NCBI RefSeq assembly: GCF_000235625.1
Contig: NZ_AGTR01000014.1
Location: 62,001 to 126,000 of the forward strand
Direction of reading: 5' to 3'
DNA length: 64,000 nt
From: Marinobacter manganoxydans MnI7-9
GTDB taxonomy: Bacteria; Pseudomonadota; Gammaproteobacteria; Pseudomonadales; Oleiphilaceae
Below are positions 27,626 through 36,936 of the stretch, piece by piece; within the stretch, counting starts at the first letter, position 1, and each line of letters opens with the position of its first letter. Both the position numbers and the translations under genes were made by a program. The notes under the pieces were generated by a model, which saw nothing but the letters and a program-made list of their open reading frames with translations, was not told the DNA's origin and ran no database searches.

Positions 27626-29101
27626 CTACTCCTGCTCGTTATCTGCACCAATCGCCTGCTTCTCTGAATCAGGCAGGTCGTTGTCCCCTGAATGACGGAA
27701 TTCTTCACCCTCGTCCACTTCGGCCTGGTCCATTATCCCCTTCGGCAATTCCTTTTTCACCCGAACACCCAGCTCTACAAATCGATTCGCCTGGGAGATC
27801 AGGTTGCCGCGCCCACGGGTCAGGGTGTTCATGGCCGAATCATAGGTTCCCTGGGCAGTATGCAACTGTGTGCCCAGGCGCTCCATCGCCTCAACAAACA
27901 CCCTGAGTTTGTCATAAACAGCGCCAGCCCGCTCAGCGATTTGCCGGGCATTCTGGCTCTGGCGTTCGTACCGCCAGATGTTCTCAATGGTTCGCAGTGT
28001 TGCCAGCAGCGTGGTTGGCGTTACCACAATAATCTTTCGCTCAAAGGCTTCTGCGAAAAGGTTCTCGTCCTGCTGAAATGCTGCCACAAAAGCGGGCTCT
28101 ATCGGCATGAACAGCAACACAAAGTCCGGGGAATGGAGGCCGTGGAGCTGGCTGTAGTCTTTTTCGCTAAGGGTACGAATGTGATTCCTCACGGCCTCGA
28201 CGTGTTGCTTGAGCGCCTCCTCCTTGACCCCGGAATCCTCGTCTTCCGTCACCCACTGCTGGTAGGCCACCAGTGAGACCTTCGAATCGATAATCAGGTT
28301 GCGGCTATCCGGCAGATGGACAATGACGTCCGGCCGGTAGAGCTGATTGTCTCCGTCGCGATAGCTTCCCTGGGTTTCATATTCCACGCCCTTGCGCAGG
28401 CCGGATTTCTCCAGTACCCGTTCAAGGATCAGCTCACCCCAGTTACCCTGAATTTTCTTGTCGCCTTTGAGGGCGCGGGTCAGATTGGATGCTTCCTCTG
28501 TTATCTGGCGGTTCAGTTCCTGCAGTGACTTGATCTCACTACGGAGGGCCTGACGATCACGGGTTTCGGTGGTGTACACGTCTTCAACCCGCTTGCGGAA
28601 GTCCTGCAACTGGTCCCTGAAGGGGTTCAGCAGAGTATCAAGGCTGGTGCGGGTCTGCTGGCTGAAACGCTCGCTCTTATGCTCAAAAATCTTGTTGGCC
28701 AGATTCTCGAACTCCGTCTTCAAGGCATCACGGTTCCGCTCAAGCAACTCCAGTTTTTCATGGGCGGATCGGCGCTCCTTCTCAATGGTCACTTCCTTCT
28801 CGCGGAGCGCGACGCGGGCCTCGCCCAGCTCGCGGGAAAGCTCGTCCGACTTCGCCTGCAGGCTCTGACGCTCGCTCTCCAGCTGCGCCACGCGCTGCTT
28901 GCCATTTTCCAGATCCGACTCCAGACCGGCCACCCGATTTTCGAGGGCGGTTGCATGCTGTCGCCACTGTTCAACGTCCTGCCCAAGTCGACCATTCCTG
29001 CCCCAGAGCCCTTTCAGAACGATCAAAAGGATTAACACAACCATCAATCCCGCCATCAGATCGGGCCGGGACAAGATCAGTTCCGTGAGCGCTTCAGACA
29101 C
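27626..29101 (-). CDS. rmuC: DNA recombination protein RmuC
   Basis: 491 residues from a GTG with AGGAG upstream. A membrane anchor near residues 14-33 (LMAGLMVVLILLIVLKG) is followed by a long coiled coil (about 40-190) and the RmuC domain, seen as IQGNWGELILERVLEKSGL, YRPDVIVHLPDSRNLIIDSK and PTTLLATLRTIENIWRYERQ. RmuC restrains inversion at short inverted repeats; the domain is related to PD-(D/E)XK nucleases. A C-terminal acidic tail (residues about 465-491) is added. First gene of a two-gene operon with the exported TPR-like protein. Confidence 0.93.
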   Translation of the reverse strand: MSEALTELILSRPDLMAGLMVVLILLIVLKGLWGRNGRLGQDVEQWRQHATALENRVAGLESDLENGKQRVAQLESERQSLQAKSDELSRELGEARVALREKEVTIEKERRSAHEKLELLERNRDALKTEFENLANKIFEHKSERFSQQTRTSLDTLLNPFRDQLQDFRKRVEDVYTTETRDRQALRSEIKSLQELNRQITEEASNLTRALKGDKKIQGNWGELILERVLEKSGLRKGVEYETQGSYRDGDNQLYRPDVIVHLPDSRNLIIDSKVSLVAYQQWVTEDEDSGVKEEALKQHVEAVRNHIRTLSEKDYSQLHGLHSPDFVLLFMPIEPAFVAAFQQDENLFAEAFERKIIVVTPTTLLATLRTIENIWRYERQSQNARQIAERAGAVYDKLRVFVEAMERLGTQLHTAQGTYDSAMNTLTRGRGNLISQANRFVELGVRVKKELPKGIMDQAEVDEGEEFRHSGDNDLPDSEKQAIGADNEQE

Positions 29102-29298
29102 CTGGTACTACTCCTGTTACGGTTCTGTGTTTGATTGAGGAACCGGTGTTTCCCGGCCCCACAACAGTCTACCCCACGAAGGGAACCTTTTGCCCGGCAC
29201 GCCGTCAATCAGAATGGCGAGGCACTAAGGACCACGACTGTTTGGCATTATTTTAAAGCTCGGGCATCTGCCTCTGGACGGCCAACGTAATATCGTCT

Positions 29299-29346
29299 AA
29301 AAGGGTAAAATGTTCACTCGCCAAGTGGTTATTACCCTTTTTTAAC
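29299..29346. terminator. Terminator-like composite hairpin between divergent genes
   Basis: AAAAGGGTAA (29299-29308) pairs perfectly with TTACCCTTTT (29332-29341), and inside the loop CACT pairs with AGTG. A run of six T (29337-29342) on the plus strand, and the A run on the other side, give it the look of an intrinsic terminator in both directions. Yet it lies between the start of rmuC (minus) and the start of the gene at 29389 (plus), where no flanking coding gene needs one. It could end a small RNA begun between 29110 and 29290, or act as a leader attenuator for the next gene. Confidence 0.5.
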
Positions 29347-29388
29347 CGCACGGCGGGCCCGAACCAGATCAGAAACGGATAACAGATC

Positions 29389-29778
29389 ATGCTGAAAGAA
29401 CTGTGGCGAAAACTGGAGGCGGAGTTTCTGCACAATGACTGCTCCGGCCAGGACAGCCAGGCAAGCTTATTCGGCACCCGTCCGAACGGCAACAAGGACG
29501 GCTTCAGAATCCTTCCGCACATTACCCACACGGGCGAGTTTCATCTCGAGCGTCTTACCAACCTGCTGAAGGCACGGTATGGCAAGAGTTTCGGCATGCC
29601 CTCCAGCAAGTCTGAGAGTGACCAAGAAATCCGGGAGCTGATCAGCTTCGCAGCCAGAATCCAGGATCAGGATGTGCAGCGCGAACTATTGCTTTTCTAC
29701 CTTAACTGCTCCCCGGTAATCCAGGAATACCTGCGCGCTGAGACTGTTCTCGGAGAGGGGAATTTCCTGTCACGGTAA
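29389..29778 (+). CDS. Small cytosolic protein, function unknown
   Basis: 129 residues, starting MLKELWRKLEAEFLHNDC. No signal peptide or membrane segment. The second half is helical and charged (SESDQEIRELISFAARIQD, DVQRELLLFYLNCSPVIQEY). The ribosome-binding site is weak. I do not recognise the family. It precedes the aspartic-protease operon by 145 bp in the same direction and could share regulation with it, but the gap is long enough for a separate promoter. Confidence 0.65.
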   Translation: MLKELWRKLEAEFLHNDCSGQDSQASLFGTRPNGNKDGFRILPHITHTGEFHLERLTNLLKARYGKSFGMPSSKSESDQEIRELISFAARIQDQDVQRELLLFYLNCSPVIQEYLRAETVLGEGNFLSR

Positions 29779-29923
29779 ACACTACTGCCCCTTAACCATC
29801 TGTAAATCAACCACACAGATTGGATGTTGTATACTTCCCTTCCTATTTATCCGGTTTCACACGCATAGACCGTCACAATAGCTCGGTATCGAGCGTGACA
29901 GACTGCCAGCTCAGGGGTTCTTA

Positions 29924-30721
29924 ATGGGTTTCAAATGGTATCGGGCTGGACTGCCTAAGCTTTCCGTCACCACACTTGCAGGCATTCTTCTGCTGACGGG
30001 ATGCTCGGCAGACCGCTATTTCATGGTTCCCAAAACGGATATGAATGAACTCCAGGGATCCATCAAGAGTCAGCGGGCAACTCTCGTTACCATGGAAGAA
30101 AACTCAGCGGTCAGGCACGAGCAAGCCATTGCCCAAACCCGCTCTTCGACTCAGACCATACTCGACGCAATTGCCAGCCAGGTGGAAAAACCTGAATGTC
30201 CGCCAGTGCGGGCCCAGACACAATGCCCCGCAACAGATAATTCGAAAGGGCGTGCAGACCGCCTGAAGGGCAAGGTGATTGTCGGCGAGGTTGAAAACTT
30301 CTACCTTGCGGGCCCCGGCCTGATCTACAAGGCTCGCATTGACAGCGGTGCCGAAACTTCCTCGATAGACGCACGCAACATCACCCGGTTCGAGCGGGAC
30401 GGCAACAATTGGGTGCGCTTTGATGTGCCTGTTCCCGGTGCAGACAAGTTTGTAACCCTGGAAAAAGAGATCTCTCGCCGGGTTCGCGTAATCCAGGCCA
30501 GCGCCGATGAAGCGGAGCGTCGGGTCGTCGTCGAGCTTCAGTTTTTTATTGGCGATCACCAACAGGTTGCGGAGTTTACACTTGCCGACAGAACCAACCT
30601 CACCTACGAGGTTCTGATCGGCCGCAATATTCTGCGTGACGTCATGCTGATCGATGTCGGCAAGGAATATGCAACCGAGCTGCCTGAATCCATCCGCAAT
30701 AGCAAAGGGAACGAATCGTGA
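29924..30721 (+). CDS. Lipoprotein retropepsin-like aspartic protease (putative ATP-dependent zinc protease family)
   Basis: 265 residues. Lipobox LLTGC with acylated Cys 27, then a helical spacer (about 40-90), then a single retropepsin-type domain from about residue 115: KARIDSGAETSSIDARNI holds the catalytic D140-S-G, and LTYEVLIGRNILRDVMLIDV is the closing strand region. One such domain per chain implies a homodimeric active site. Databases call this family putative ATP-dependent zinc protease, though the visible motif is that of an aspartic protease. The stop overlaps the next gene's GTG start (GTGA). The conserved neighbours are a 7TM inactive transglutaminase and an ATP-grasp ligase, so processing or sensing of a cell-envelope peptide is plausible. 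Confidence 0.85.
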   Translation: MGFKWYRAGLPKLSVTTLAGILLLTGCSADRYFMVPKTDMNELQGSIKSQRATLVTMEENSAVRHEQAIAQTRSSTQTILDAIASQVEKPECPPVRAQTQCPATDNSKGRADRLKGKVIVGEVENFYLAGPGLIYKARIDSGAETSSIDARNITRFERDGNNWVRFDVPVPGADKFVTLEKEISRRVRVIQASADEAERRVVVELQFFIGDHQQVAEFTLADRTNLTYEVLIGRNILRDVMLIDVGKEYATELPESIRNSKGNES

Positions 30722-32235
30722 CCACCCGCTCGCGCCTGCCTTTTTATATCGCCGTTTTCCTGCTCATCTCTGCGGGCATTTCGCTTGCTGTCTGGAGGCA
30801 CGTTGAGCTTGGCATACCCTGGCTCACAGGCGAACAACGACCAGTTTGGATGGTCGAGGCCCGCATTGATTTTGACGCAGTGGACGGCTCGGTTCTTGCC
30901 AGTCTCAATATCCCCGAGCAGCCACCGGGCTTTCGCATCCTGACCGAACAGGCGGCTTCGCCCGGCTATGGCTTTTCCATCATCGATACCTCGGGCAGCC
31001 GCCGGGCGGAATGGAGCAAGCGGGAAGTGTCCGGGCCGCAGACTTTATATTTCAAAGCCCAGTTCATTCCGGACCCAGACGCCGGACCGGAAATCCCGGC
31101 GCGCGAACCGAAAACACCGAGGACCTTCTGGGAAGAGCCCGAGGCAACCGCGGTACAGGAAATTCTTAGTCAGGCAGAAGCCCGCTCGAGCACACCGGAA
31201 AGCATGACCCGCGAGCTGATCCGGCTGATGCAGCCGGATAGCCGGACACAGAACACAACCCTGCTGGTTTCAGAAGAGAATTACCTGGATCTTCTAGTCG
31301 ACATGCTCAACCACAGTGGTATTGCCGCCAGAACAGCGGACGGACTGAGACTCGAAGATGCCCGGCGGCGGCAACAGCTGATGCCCTACCTGCAAATCTA
31401 CAACGGCAAGCGTTGGCTCACCTTCAACCCCAAGACTGCCGAACAGGGCGTGCCTGAAGACCTCCTGCTTTGGCGCCAGGGGGCAGCCTCATTGCTGGAT
31501 GTGGTAGGTGGCGAGAACTCGGAAGTAAGCTTCTCGATGCTCAGGCAAACGGTTCCTGCCCTTCAACTGGCAACCATGGAATCCGCAGCCAATGGTCTCG
31601 GCTTCCTGAGCTTTTACGAGCTGCCCATTGAAGAGCAAAGCATGTTCCGAATGCTGCTGTTGCTGCCACTGGGGGCACTGATGGTCGCTTTCATGCGGAT
31701 TGTTATCGGCATTCGCACCTCTGGCACCTTCATGCCCGTGTTGATCGCAGTGGCCTTCGTGCAGACAACTCTGGTGCCGGGCTTGATCGCGTTCCTGTCG
31801 GTGGTATCTATTGGCTTGCTGATGCGCGGCTACCTGTCCAGCCTTAACCTGCTGCTGGTATCCCGCATATCCGCCCTGATCATCCTGGTTATCTTTATAA
31901 CCGCGGGCCTGAGCATCATCGGCTATCAGATGGGATTCAATACCGGCATGACGGTCACCTTCTTCCCGATGGTGATCATCGCCTGGACCATCGAGCGGAT
32001 GTCCATTCTCTGGGAAGAAGAAGGGGCGCATGAGGTCATGGTTCAGGGCGCAGGCAGTCTGTTTGTGGCCATCTGCGCCTATTTGCTGATGAGCGCACCC
32101 TTGGCCGGCCACCTCACCTTCAACTTCCCGGAGCTGCACCTTGTTATTCTCGGTCTGATCCTGTTGATGGGTCAGTACACCGGCTACAAGCTCAGCGAGC
32201 TGAGGCGCTTTACGCCAATGAAGGCGTACGACTGA
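30718..32235 (+). CDS. Inactive-transglutaminase / 7TM membrane protein
   Basis: 505 residues from a GTG overlapping the previous stop. One membrane anchor at about 7-28, a periplasmic region (about 30-300) with a transglutaminase-like part (RELIRLMQPDSRTQNTTLLV, YLQIYNGKRWLTFNPKT) that lacks an evident catalytic Cys-His-Asp set, then about seven membrane helices from 310 to 500 (SMFRMLLLLPLGALMVAFM, TSGTFMPVLIAVAFVQTTLV). This is the UUP-anchored 7TM inactive transglutaminase architecture. Its role is unknown; as middle gene of the protease / 7TM / ATP-grasp operon it would join the envelope protease to the cytosolic ligase. Confidence 0.85.
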   Translation: MTTRSRLPFYIAVFLLISAGISLAVWRHVELGIPWLTGEQRPVWMVEARIDFDAVDGSVLASLNIPEQPPGFRILTEQAASPGYGFSIIDTSGSRRAEWSKREVSGPQTLYFKAQFIPDPDAGPEIPAREPKTPRTFWEEPEATAVQEILSQAEARSSTPESMTRELIRLMQPDSRTQNTTLLVSEENYLDLLVDMLNHSGIAARTADGLRLEDARRRQQLMPYLQIYNGKRWLTFNPKTAEQGVPEDLLLWRQGAASLLDVVGGENSEVSFSMLRQTVPALQLATMESAANGLGFLSFYELPIEEQSMFRMLLLLPLGALMVAFMRIVIGIRTSGTFMPVLIAVAFVQTTLVPGLIAFLSVVSIGLLMRGYLSSLNLLLVSRISALIILVIFITAGLSIIGYQMGFNTGMTVTFFPMVIIAWTIERMSILWEEEGAHEVMVQGAGSLFVAICAYLLMSAPLAGHLTFNFPELHLVILGLILLMGQYTGYKLSELRRFTPMKAYD

Positions 32236-32236
32236 C

Positions 32237-33184
32237 ATGGACTGGATATCGCCGAGATCGCTCAAGAGGCTGGGGATGCTGAACATGAACCGGCGCAATG
32301 TGGATTACATTGCCCGGTACAATGAGCGGTCATCCTATCCGTTGGTAGACAACAAACTGAAAACAAAACTGGTGGTTGCCGAATACGGCGTAAAAACCCC
32401 GAAACTGCTTCAGGTTGTCCGCCAACAGCATGAGATATCACACTTCCGGGAAATGGCGGAGGATCTGGCCGGATTTGCCATCAAACCGGCGAAAGGGTCT
32501 GGCGGCAAGGGAATTACCGTCATAACCGGTCGGGATGGCGACGAGTACATCAAGGCATCCGGCTCGCGGGTAGATTCTCCGTTCCTGGAGCGTCATTTGA
32601 CCAACATTCTGGCCGGGCTCTACTCGCTCGCGGGTACTCCGGACGTGGCTATCGTCGAAAACCTGGTGGAGTCCGCCCCGTCATTGGCGAAGTATTCTCA
32701 TCAGGGTGTGCCCGATATCCGGATTATCGTTTTCCAGGGTTACCCGGTAATGGCGATGCTGAGACTGGCCACAACCGCGTCTGACGGTAAGGCAAACCTG
32801 CATCAGGGCGCCGTTGGGGTTGGCCTGGATATCGGCTCTGGCCAGGGACTGAATGCGGTTCAGTTCAACCGCCCCATAACCCTCCATCCGGACACCGGTC
32901 TGGCACTGGAGAATATCCAGATAGAAGCCTGGGATGAGATGCTGGAAATGGCCTCCCGCTGCTACGAAGCAACCGGGCTGGGCTACATGGGGGTTGATCT
33001 GGTGGTAGATGCGAACGAGGGGCCACTGCTACTGGAATTGAACGCCCGGCCCGGACTGGCAATCCAGATGGCAAATGGCCGCGGACTGCTTCCCCGACTC
33101 CGCGCGATTGAAGCGCTCAAACGTCCACACTTCACGCCTCTGGAGCGTTCACGTTTCGCCATGGAAACGTTTGCCAGTAACTGA
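32237..33184 (+). CDS. Alpha-L-glutamate-ligase-like ATP-grasp protein
   Basis: 315 residues, starting one base after the preceding stop. ATP-grasp motifs are visible: FAIKPAKGSGGKGITVI (the glycine-rich ATP loop), IVENLVESAPSLAKYSHQGV, VPDIRIIVFQGYP and the metal-binding MGVDLVVDANEGPLLLELNA. The family is related to RimK, which adds glutamate to protein C-termini, so a peptide-bond-forming ligase using an amino acid or peptide is expected. No membrane segment, hence cytosolic. Ended by a strong bidirectional terminator. Confidence 0.87.
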   Translation: MDWISPRSLKRLGMLNMNRRNVDYIARYNERSSYPLVDNKLKTKLVVAEYGVKTPKLLQVVRQQHEISHFREMAEDLAGFAIKPAKGSGGKGITVITGRDGDEYIKASGSRVDSPFLERHLTNILAGLYSLAGTPDVAIVENLVESAPSLAKYSHQGVPDIRIIVFQGYPVMAMLRLATTASDGKANLHQGAVGVGLDIGSGQGLNAVQFNRPITLHPDTGLALENIQIEAWDEMLEMASRCYEATGLGYMGVDLVVDANEGPLLLELNARPGLAIQMANGRGLLPRLRAIEALKRPHFTPLERSRFAMETFASN

Positions 33185-33200
33185 GTTAATAGCAAACATA

Positions 33201-33230
33201 AAAAAACCGGGGCCAAAGCCCCGGTTTTTT
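33201..33230. terminator. Bidirectional intrinsic terminator
   Basis: AAAAAACCGGGGC pairs with GCCCCGGTTTTTT around CAAA, 13 perfect base pairs with T runs on both strands. It serves the ATP-grasp gene and the convergent BCCT gene. Confidence 0.93.
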
Positions 33231-33245
33231 TATTTCCACGACCCC

Positions 33246-34838
33246 TCAGGACAGTTCGCCCCGGGCGATCAACAGTTGCCGCTCATGACTGAGGCCCTTC
33301 AGAAGCCCCCAGGTCATGATCAGGAGAACCACCGTAAATGGCAGCCCCGCACTGATAGCGGTTGCCTGGATCGCGCCCAGTGCATCTTCACCGCCGCCAA
33401 AGATCAGAGCTGCAGCAATCGCACCCTCGGCAACTACCCAGAACACACGCTGGGCGGTCGGTGCATCAGTCTTGCCACCAGCCGTAATACTGTCGATGAC
33501 CAGCGAACCAGAGTCGGAAGATGTTACGAAGAACACCAGAACCAGAACGATACCGACAAATGACAGGATTCCAGTCAGCGGGAGGTTCGCGAACATCTGG
33601 AACGTAGCCAACGAAACCTCGGTCAGGCCGTTCTCAGCCAGTTCACCAATGCCCTGCTGAATCTGTTCAATGGCGGCACCACCGAAGGCGCTCATCCATA
33701 CAACAGTGATAACAGTCGGGACGATCAACACGGCAGTGACAAATTCACGAACGGTACGGCCCTTGGACACGCGCGCGATAAACATACCTACGAACGGTGA
33801 CCAGGAAATCCACCAGGCCCAGTAGAATACAGTCCAGCCCTGGAACCAGGCTTCGTCCTCGCGGCCAAACGGATTACTCAGTTGCAATGCGTTGCCCACG
33901 TAATTGGAGGAAGTCACCCAGAGAGTTTCCAGAACTGTCATCGTCGGACCGGCAAATATAACGAACAACAGCAGAATGCCCGCAACGGCCATGTTGATAT
34001 TACTCAAAATCTTTACGCCACCGTCGAGCCCCCTGAGCACCGAGATCAATGCGAGGGCTGTGACGCCGACAATGATCGCCATCTGGATATTCGTATCTGC
34101 ACCTGTACCAAACAGGTAGTTCAGACCAGAAGCCGCCTGCTGGGCACCGAAACCAAGTGACGTTGCCAGACCAAAGATCGTCGCGACAACAGCCAGCACA
34201 TCGATAATGTGTCCAGGCCAGCCCCACACCTTGTCTTTCAGCAGCGGGAAAAAGGCCGAGCGAATGGTCAAAGGCATGTTTTTGTTAAAGGCGAAAAACG
34301 CCAGGGAAAGAGCAACGACTGCATAGATGCCCCAGGGATGCAGACCCCAATGGTACATGGTCGCGGCCATCGCGAGATTACGGGCGTCATCTGTGTTTGC
34401 CTCTACATTGAACGGCGTCTCGTACCATCCCGTGTAGTAAGCCACCGGCTCGGCCACGGCCCAGAACATAAGACCAATGCCCATACCGGCGGCGAAAAGC
34501 ATGCAGAACCAGGAAAGCGTTGAGAATTCAGGTTTGCAGTCCTGCCCCCCGATGCGGATTTTACCCATCGGCAGGAAGATCAGAGCCAGGCACACCACCA
34601 CGAAGATGTTGGCACTGATCAGGAAAAACCAGTCAAACGTCGCGATAATGTCCCATTTTGCCCCGTCGAGCAGCTCTTTCGCTGGCCCGGGGAACATCAG
34701 GGTGCCTATCACAAACGCAACAACCAGTATCGCCGTAATCGGAAATACCGGTGCATGGAGATCCAGCCCGAACGGAGTGATATTGTCCTGGCCAGCCACG
34801 TAATCCGTGGAATATTCGTCTTTAACTACCTCGCCCAC
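33246..34838 (-). CDS. BCCT family betaine/choline/carnitine transporter
   Basis: 530 residues, about 12 membrane helices. The family's aromatic-rich substrate region is seen as YWAWWISWSPFVGMFIARVS, and the first transport helices as LFAAGMGIGLMFWAVAEPVAYY. BCCT carriers take up glycine betaine, choline, carnitine or DMSP with Na+ or H+. There is no long C-terminal tail as in osmosensing BetP/BetT, so osmotic activation is uncertain. Single gene, ended by the shared hairpin. It complements the glucosylglycerate set upstream if the organism faces salt stress; the substrate is not readable. Confidence 0.93.
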   Translation of the reverse strand: MGEVVKDEYSTDYVAGQDNITPFGLDLHAPVFPITAILVVAFVIGTLMFPGPAKELLDGAKWDIIATFDWFFLISANIFVVVCLALIFLPMGKIRIGGQDCKPEFSTLSWFCMLFAAGMGIGLMFWAVAEPVAYYTGWYETPFNVEANTDDARNLAMAATMYHWGLHPWGIYAVVALSLAFFAFNKNMPLTIRSAFFPLLKDKVWGWPGHIIDVLAVVATIFGLATSLGFGAQQAASGLNYLFGTGADTNIQMAIIVGVTALALISVLRGLDGGVKILSNINMAVAGILLLFVIFAGPTMTVLETLWVTSSNYVGNALQLSNPFGREDEAWFQGWTVFYWAWWISWSPFVGMFIARVSKGRTVREFVTAVLIVPTVITVVWMSAFGGAAIEQIQQGIGELAENGLTEVSLATFQMFANLPLTGILSFVGIVLVLVFFVTSSDSGSLVIDSITAGGKTDAPTAQRVFWVVAEGAIAAALIFGGGEDALGAIQATAISAGLPFTVVLLIMTWGLLKGLSHERQLLIARGELS

Positions 34839-35098
34839 GTTATGGAGCCTCCTGAGTTGGTAAATCGTTTATTCAGAATCGGTATTCAGACATTACAAGC
34901 GCGTTATCATAATATTTTGAGTTCAAAACATCAAAACCACGATTATTTTGCCGCCTTGATATTAATCATAGACCATGATCGAAAACGGACCAGCCAGATT
35001 CGGGACCAATCGCGACAGGATCCCGCATCGTACGACTAAACTCTTCATCAGCTGCCGCTCTGTTCGAGTCGGCTTTTCCGAGCCAATCAGAGGATCCC

Positions 35099-36742
35099 AT
35101 GGAAAAAACAAAGACCTTTCCGCTTCGCTATACCGCCTATGCACTCAGCATTGCCGGATTTTTTGTCTCGCTCGGGCTTGCCCTGGTCTTGGAGGAAGGT
35201 TATGTATTTCCGGTAATATTTGGCGCGTTCGCGGCCCTGGGTACCTACGACCTGATGCAACGAAAACACACGGTCAGCCGGAACTATCCGATCATGGCCA
35301 ACTTTCGTTATTTGCTTGAATCCGTGGGCCCTGAAATCCGGCAGTATTTCATCCAGTCAGACACGGAAGAGCGTCCCTTTTCACGGGAACAGCGCACCAT
35401 CGTCTATCAGCGCGCGAAGAATGTTCTGGACAAGCGCCCTTTCGGCTCACAACTCGGGATGTACGATGAGGGTTTCGAGTGGATGAATCATTCCCTTGCA
35501 CCCACCCGCCTCAGTAGTAGCGATTTCCGTATCCTGATCGGAAAAAACTGCGACAAGCCCTACAACGCAAGCGTGTTCAACATCTCTGCCATGAGCTTTG
35601 GCTCGCTGTCAGCCAACGCCATCCTCAGTCTAAATGCCGGCGCCAGGATGGGAGGCTTCTATCACGATACCGGAGAGGGCTCCATTTCCCGCTACCACAA
35701 ACAGCCCGGCGGTGACCTGGTCTGGGAGATCGGTTCGGGATACTTCGGCTGCCGTCACAAAGATGGTTCGTTCAACGAAGACATGTTTCGCGAGAATGCC
35801 TCATTTGATCAGGTCAAAATGATAGAGCTCAAACTATCTCAGGGCGCAAAGCCCGGTCATGGCGGAATTTTGCCCGGCGCCAAGGTAACGCCGGAGATCG
35901 CCGAAGCACGAGGCGTTTCTGTTGGCGAGGACTGCGTCTCCCCTGCCAGCCATTCGGCGTTCTCAACACCAATAGAAATGCTGGAATTCATTGACCGGCT
36001 GCGGGAGCTGTCCGGAGGCAAGCCCATTGGCTTCAAGCTCGCTATCGGCCACCCATGGGAATGGTTTGCCATCGTTAAAGCCATGCTGGAGACCGGGCGA
36101 AAACCGGATTTTATCGTGGTCGACGGCGGAGAAGGCGGCACCGGTGCGGCTCCCCTCGAGTTTATTAATCGGTTGGGAATGCCAATGACCGAAGCGCTCC
36201 TGCTGGTTCACAACACTCTGGTGGGTACCAATCTTCGGGAGGACATTGCCATTGGCGCCGCCGGCAAGATCACCTCTGCCTTCAACATTGCGCGAACCCT
36301 GGCGCTGGGGGCTGACTGGTGCAACGCGGCCAGGGGCTATATGTTTGCGCTGGGCTGCATACAGGCGATCAATTGCCACACCGGGCGCTGCCCGAGCGGC
36401 GTAGCCACCCAGGACCCCCGACGCGGTAACAAGCTCGACGTAGAGCACAAGAGCCAAAGGGTATACAACTACCACAAGAATACGCTCGACGCGCTGCAGA
36501 ACCTGCTGGAAGCCTCGGGGCTCAGGCACCCTTCCGAACTCGGCCCGGAGCACATCGTTCGGCGGGTATCCAAAACAGAGGTGCACTCTTACATGGATCT
36601 GTTTCCATTCCTCGAACCCGGGGCCCTGCTGGAGGGAAAAACCGGGCTGACGGTGTTCGACAAATACTGGGAATTTGCCCGGCCAGACACCTTTGAACCA
36701 CCCGAATTTATCCTGAAACTCCGGGAAACCAAGCTGCGCTAA
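35099..36742 (+). CDS. Membrane-anchored FMN-binding glutamate-synthase-domain protein
   Basis: 547 residues. Two N-terminal membrane helices (about 10-28 and 31-48), then a spacer and the glutamate synthase central FMN-binding barrel (about 150-510): NISAMSFGSLSANAILSLN, QGAKPGHGGILPGAKVTPEI, IVVDGGEGGTGAAPLEF. The cluster motif GCIQAINCHTGRCPSGVATQ has the cysteines of the 3Fe-4S site of GltB. The amidotransferase and GXGXG domains of true glutamate synthase are missing, so it cannot make glutamate from glutamine alone. A flavin and iron-sulfur oxidoreductase at the inner membrane is what the sequence supports. GAGG lies upstream of the ATG. Confidence 0.88.
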   Translation: MEKTKTFPLRYTAYALSIAGFFVSLGLALVLEEGYVFPVIFGAFAALGTYDLMQRKHTVSRNYPIMANFRYLLESVGPEIRQYFIQSDTEERPFSREQRTIVYQRAKNVLDKRPFGSQLGMYDEGFEWMNHSLAPTRLSSSDFRILIGKNCDKPYNASVFNISAMSFGSLSANAILSLNAGARMGGFYHDTGEGSISRYHKQPGGDLVWEIGSGYFGCRHKDGSFNEDMFRENASFDQVKMIELKLSQGAKPGHGGILPGAKVTPEIAEARGVSVGEDCVSPASHSAFSTPIEMLEFIDRLRELSGGKPIGFKLAIGHPWEWFAIVKAMLETGRKPDFIVVDGGEGGTGAAPLEFINRLGMPMTEALLLVHNTLVGTNLREDIAIGAAGKITSAFNIARTLALGADWCNAARGYMFALGCIQAINCHTGRCPSGVATQDPRRGNKLDVEHKSQRVYNYHKNTLDALQNLLEASGLRHPSELGPEHIVRRVSKTEVHSYMDLFPFLEPGALLEGKTGLTVFDKYWEFARPDTFEPPEFILKLRETKLR

Positions 36743-36771
36743 AAAACGGGCATCAAAATCGCCATCGGATG

Positions 36772-36800
36772 TTTATTTTTTCCATGGGCTCGTGTAGACT
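36772..36800 (+). promoter_or_regulatory. Candidate promoter of tRNA-Pro
   Basis: TAGACT at 36795-36800 as -10, TTTATT at 36772-36777 as a weak -35, spacing 17, followed by a GC-rich discriminator (TCGCTCCCGC) of the kind seen at stringently controlled stable RNA genes. The transcript would start about 52 nt before the tRNA. Confidence 0.4.
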
Positions 36801-36859
36801 TCGCTCCCGCTAAGCCACTGAGAATACTCTCAAGTTTTTCCAGTTGGCAAAGAGCGAAT

Positions 36860-36914
<55 letters not shown>

Positions 36915-36936
<22 letters not shown>

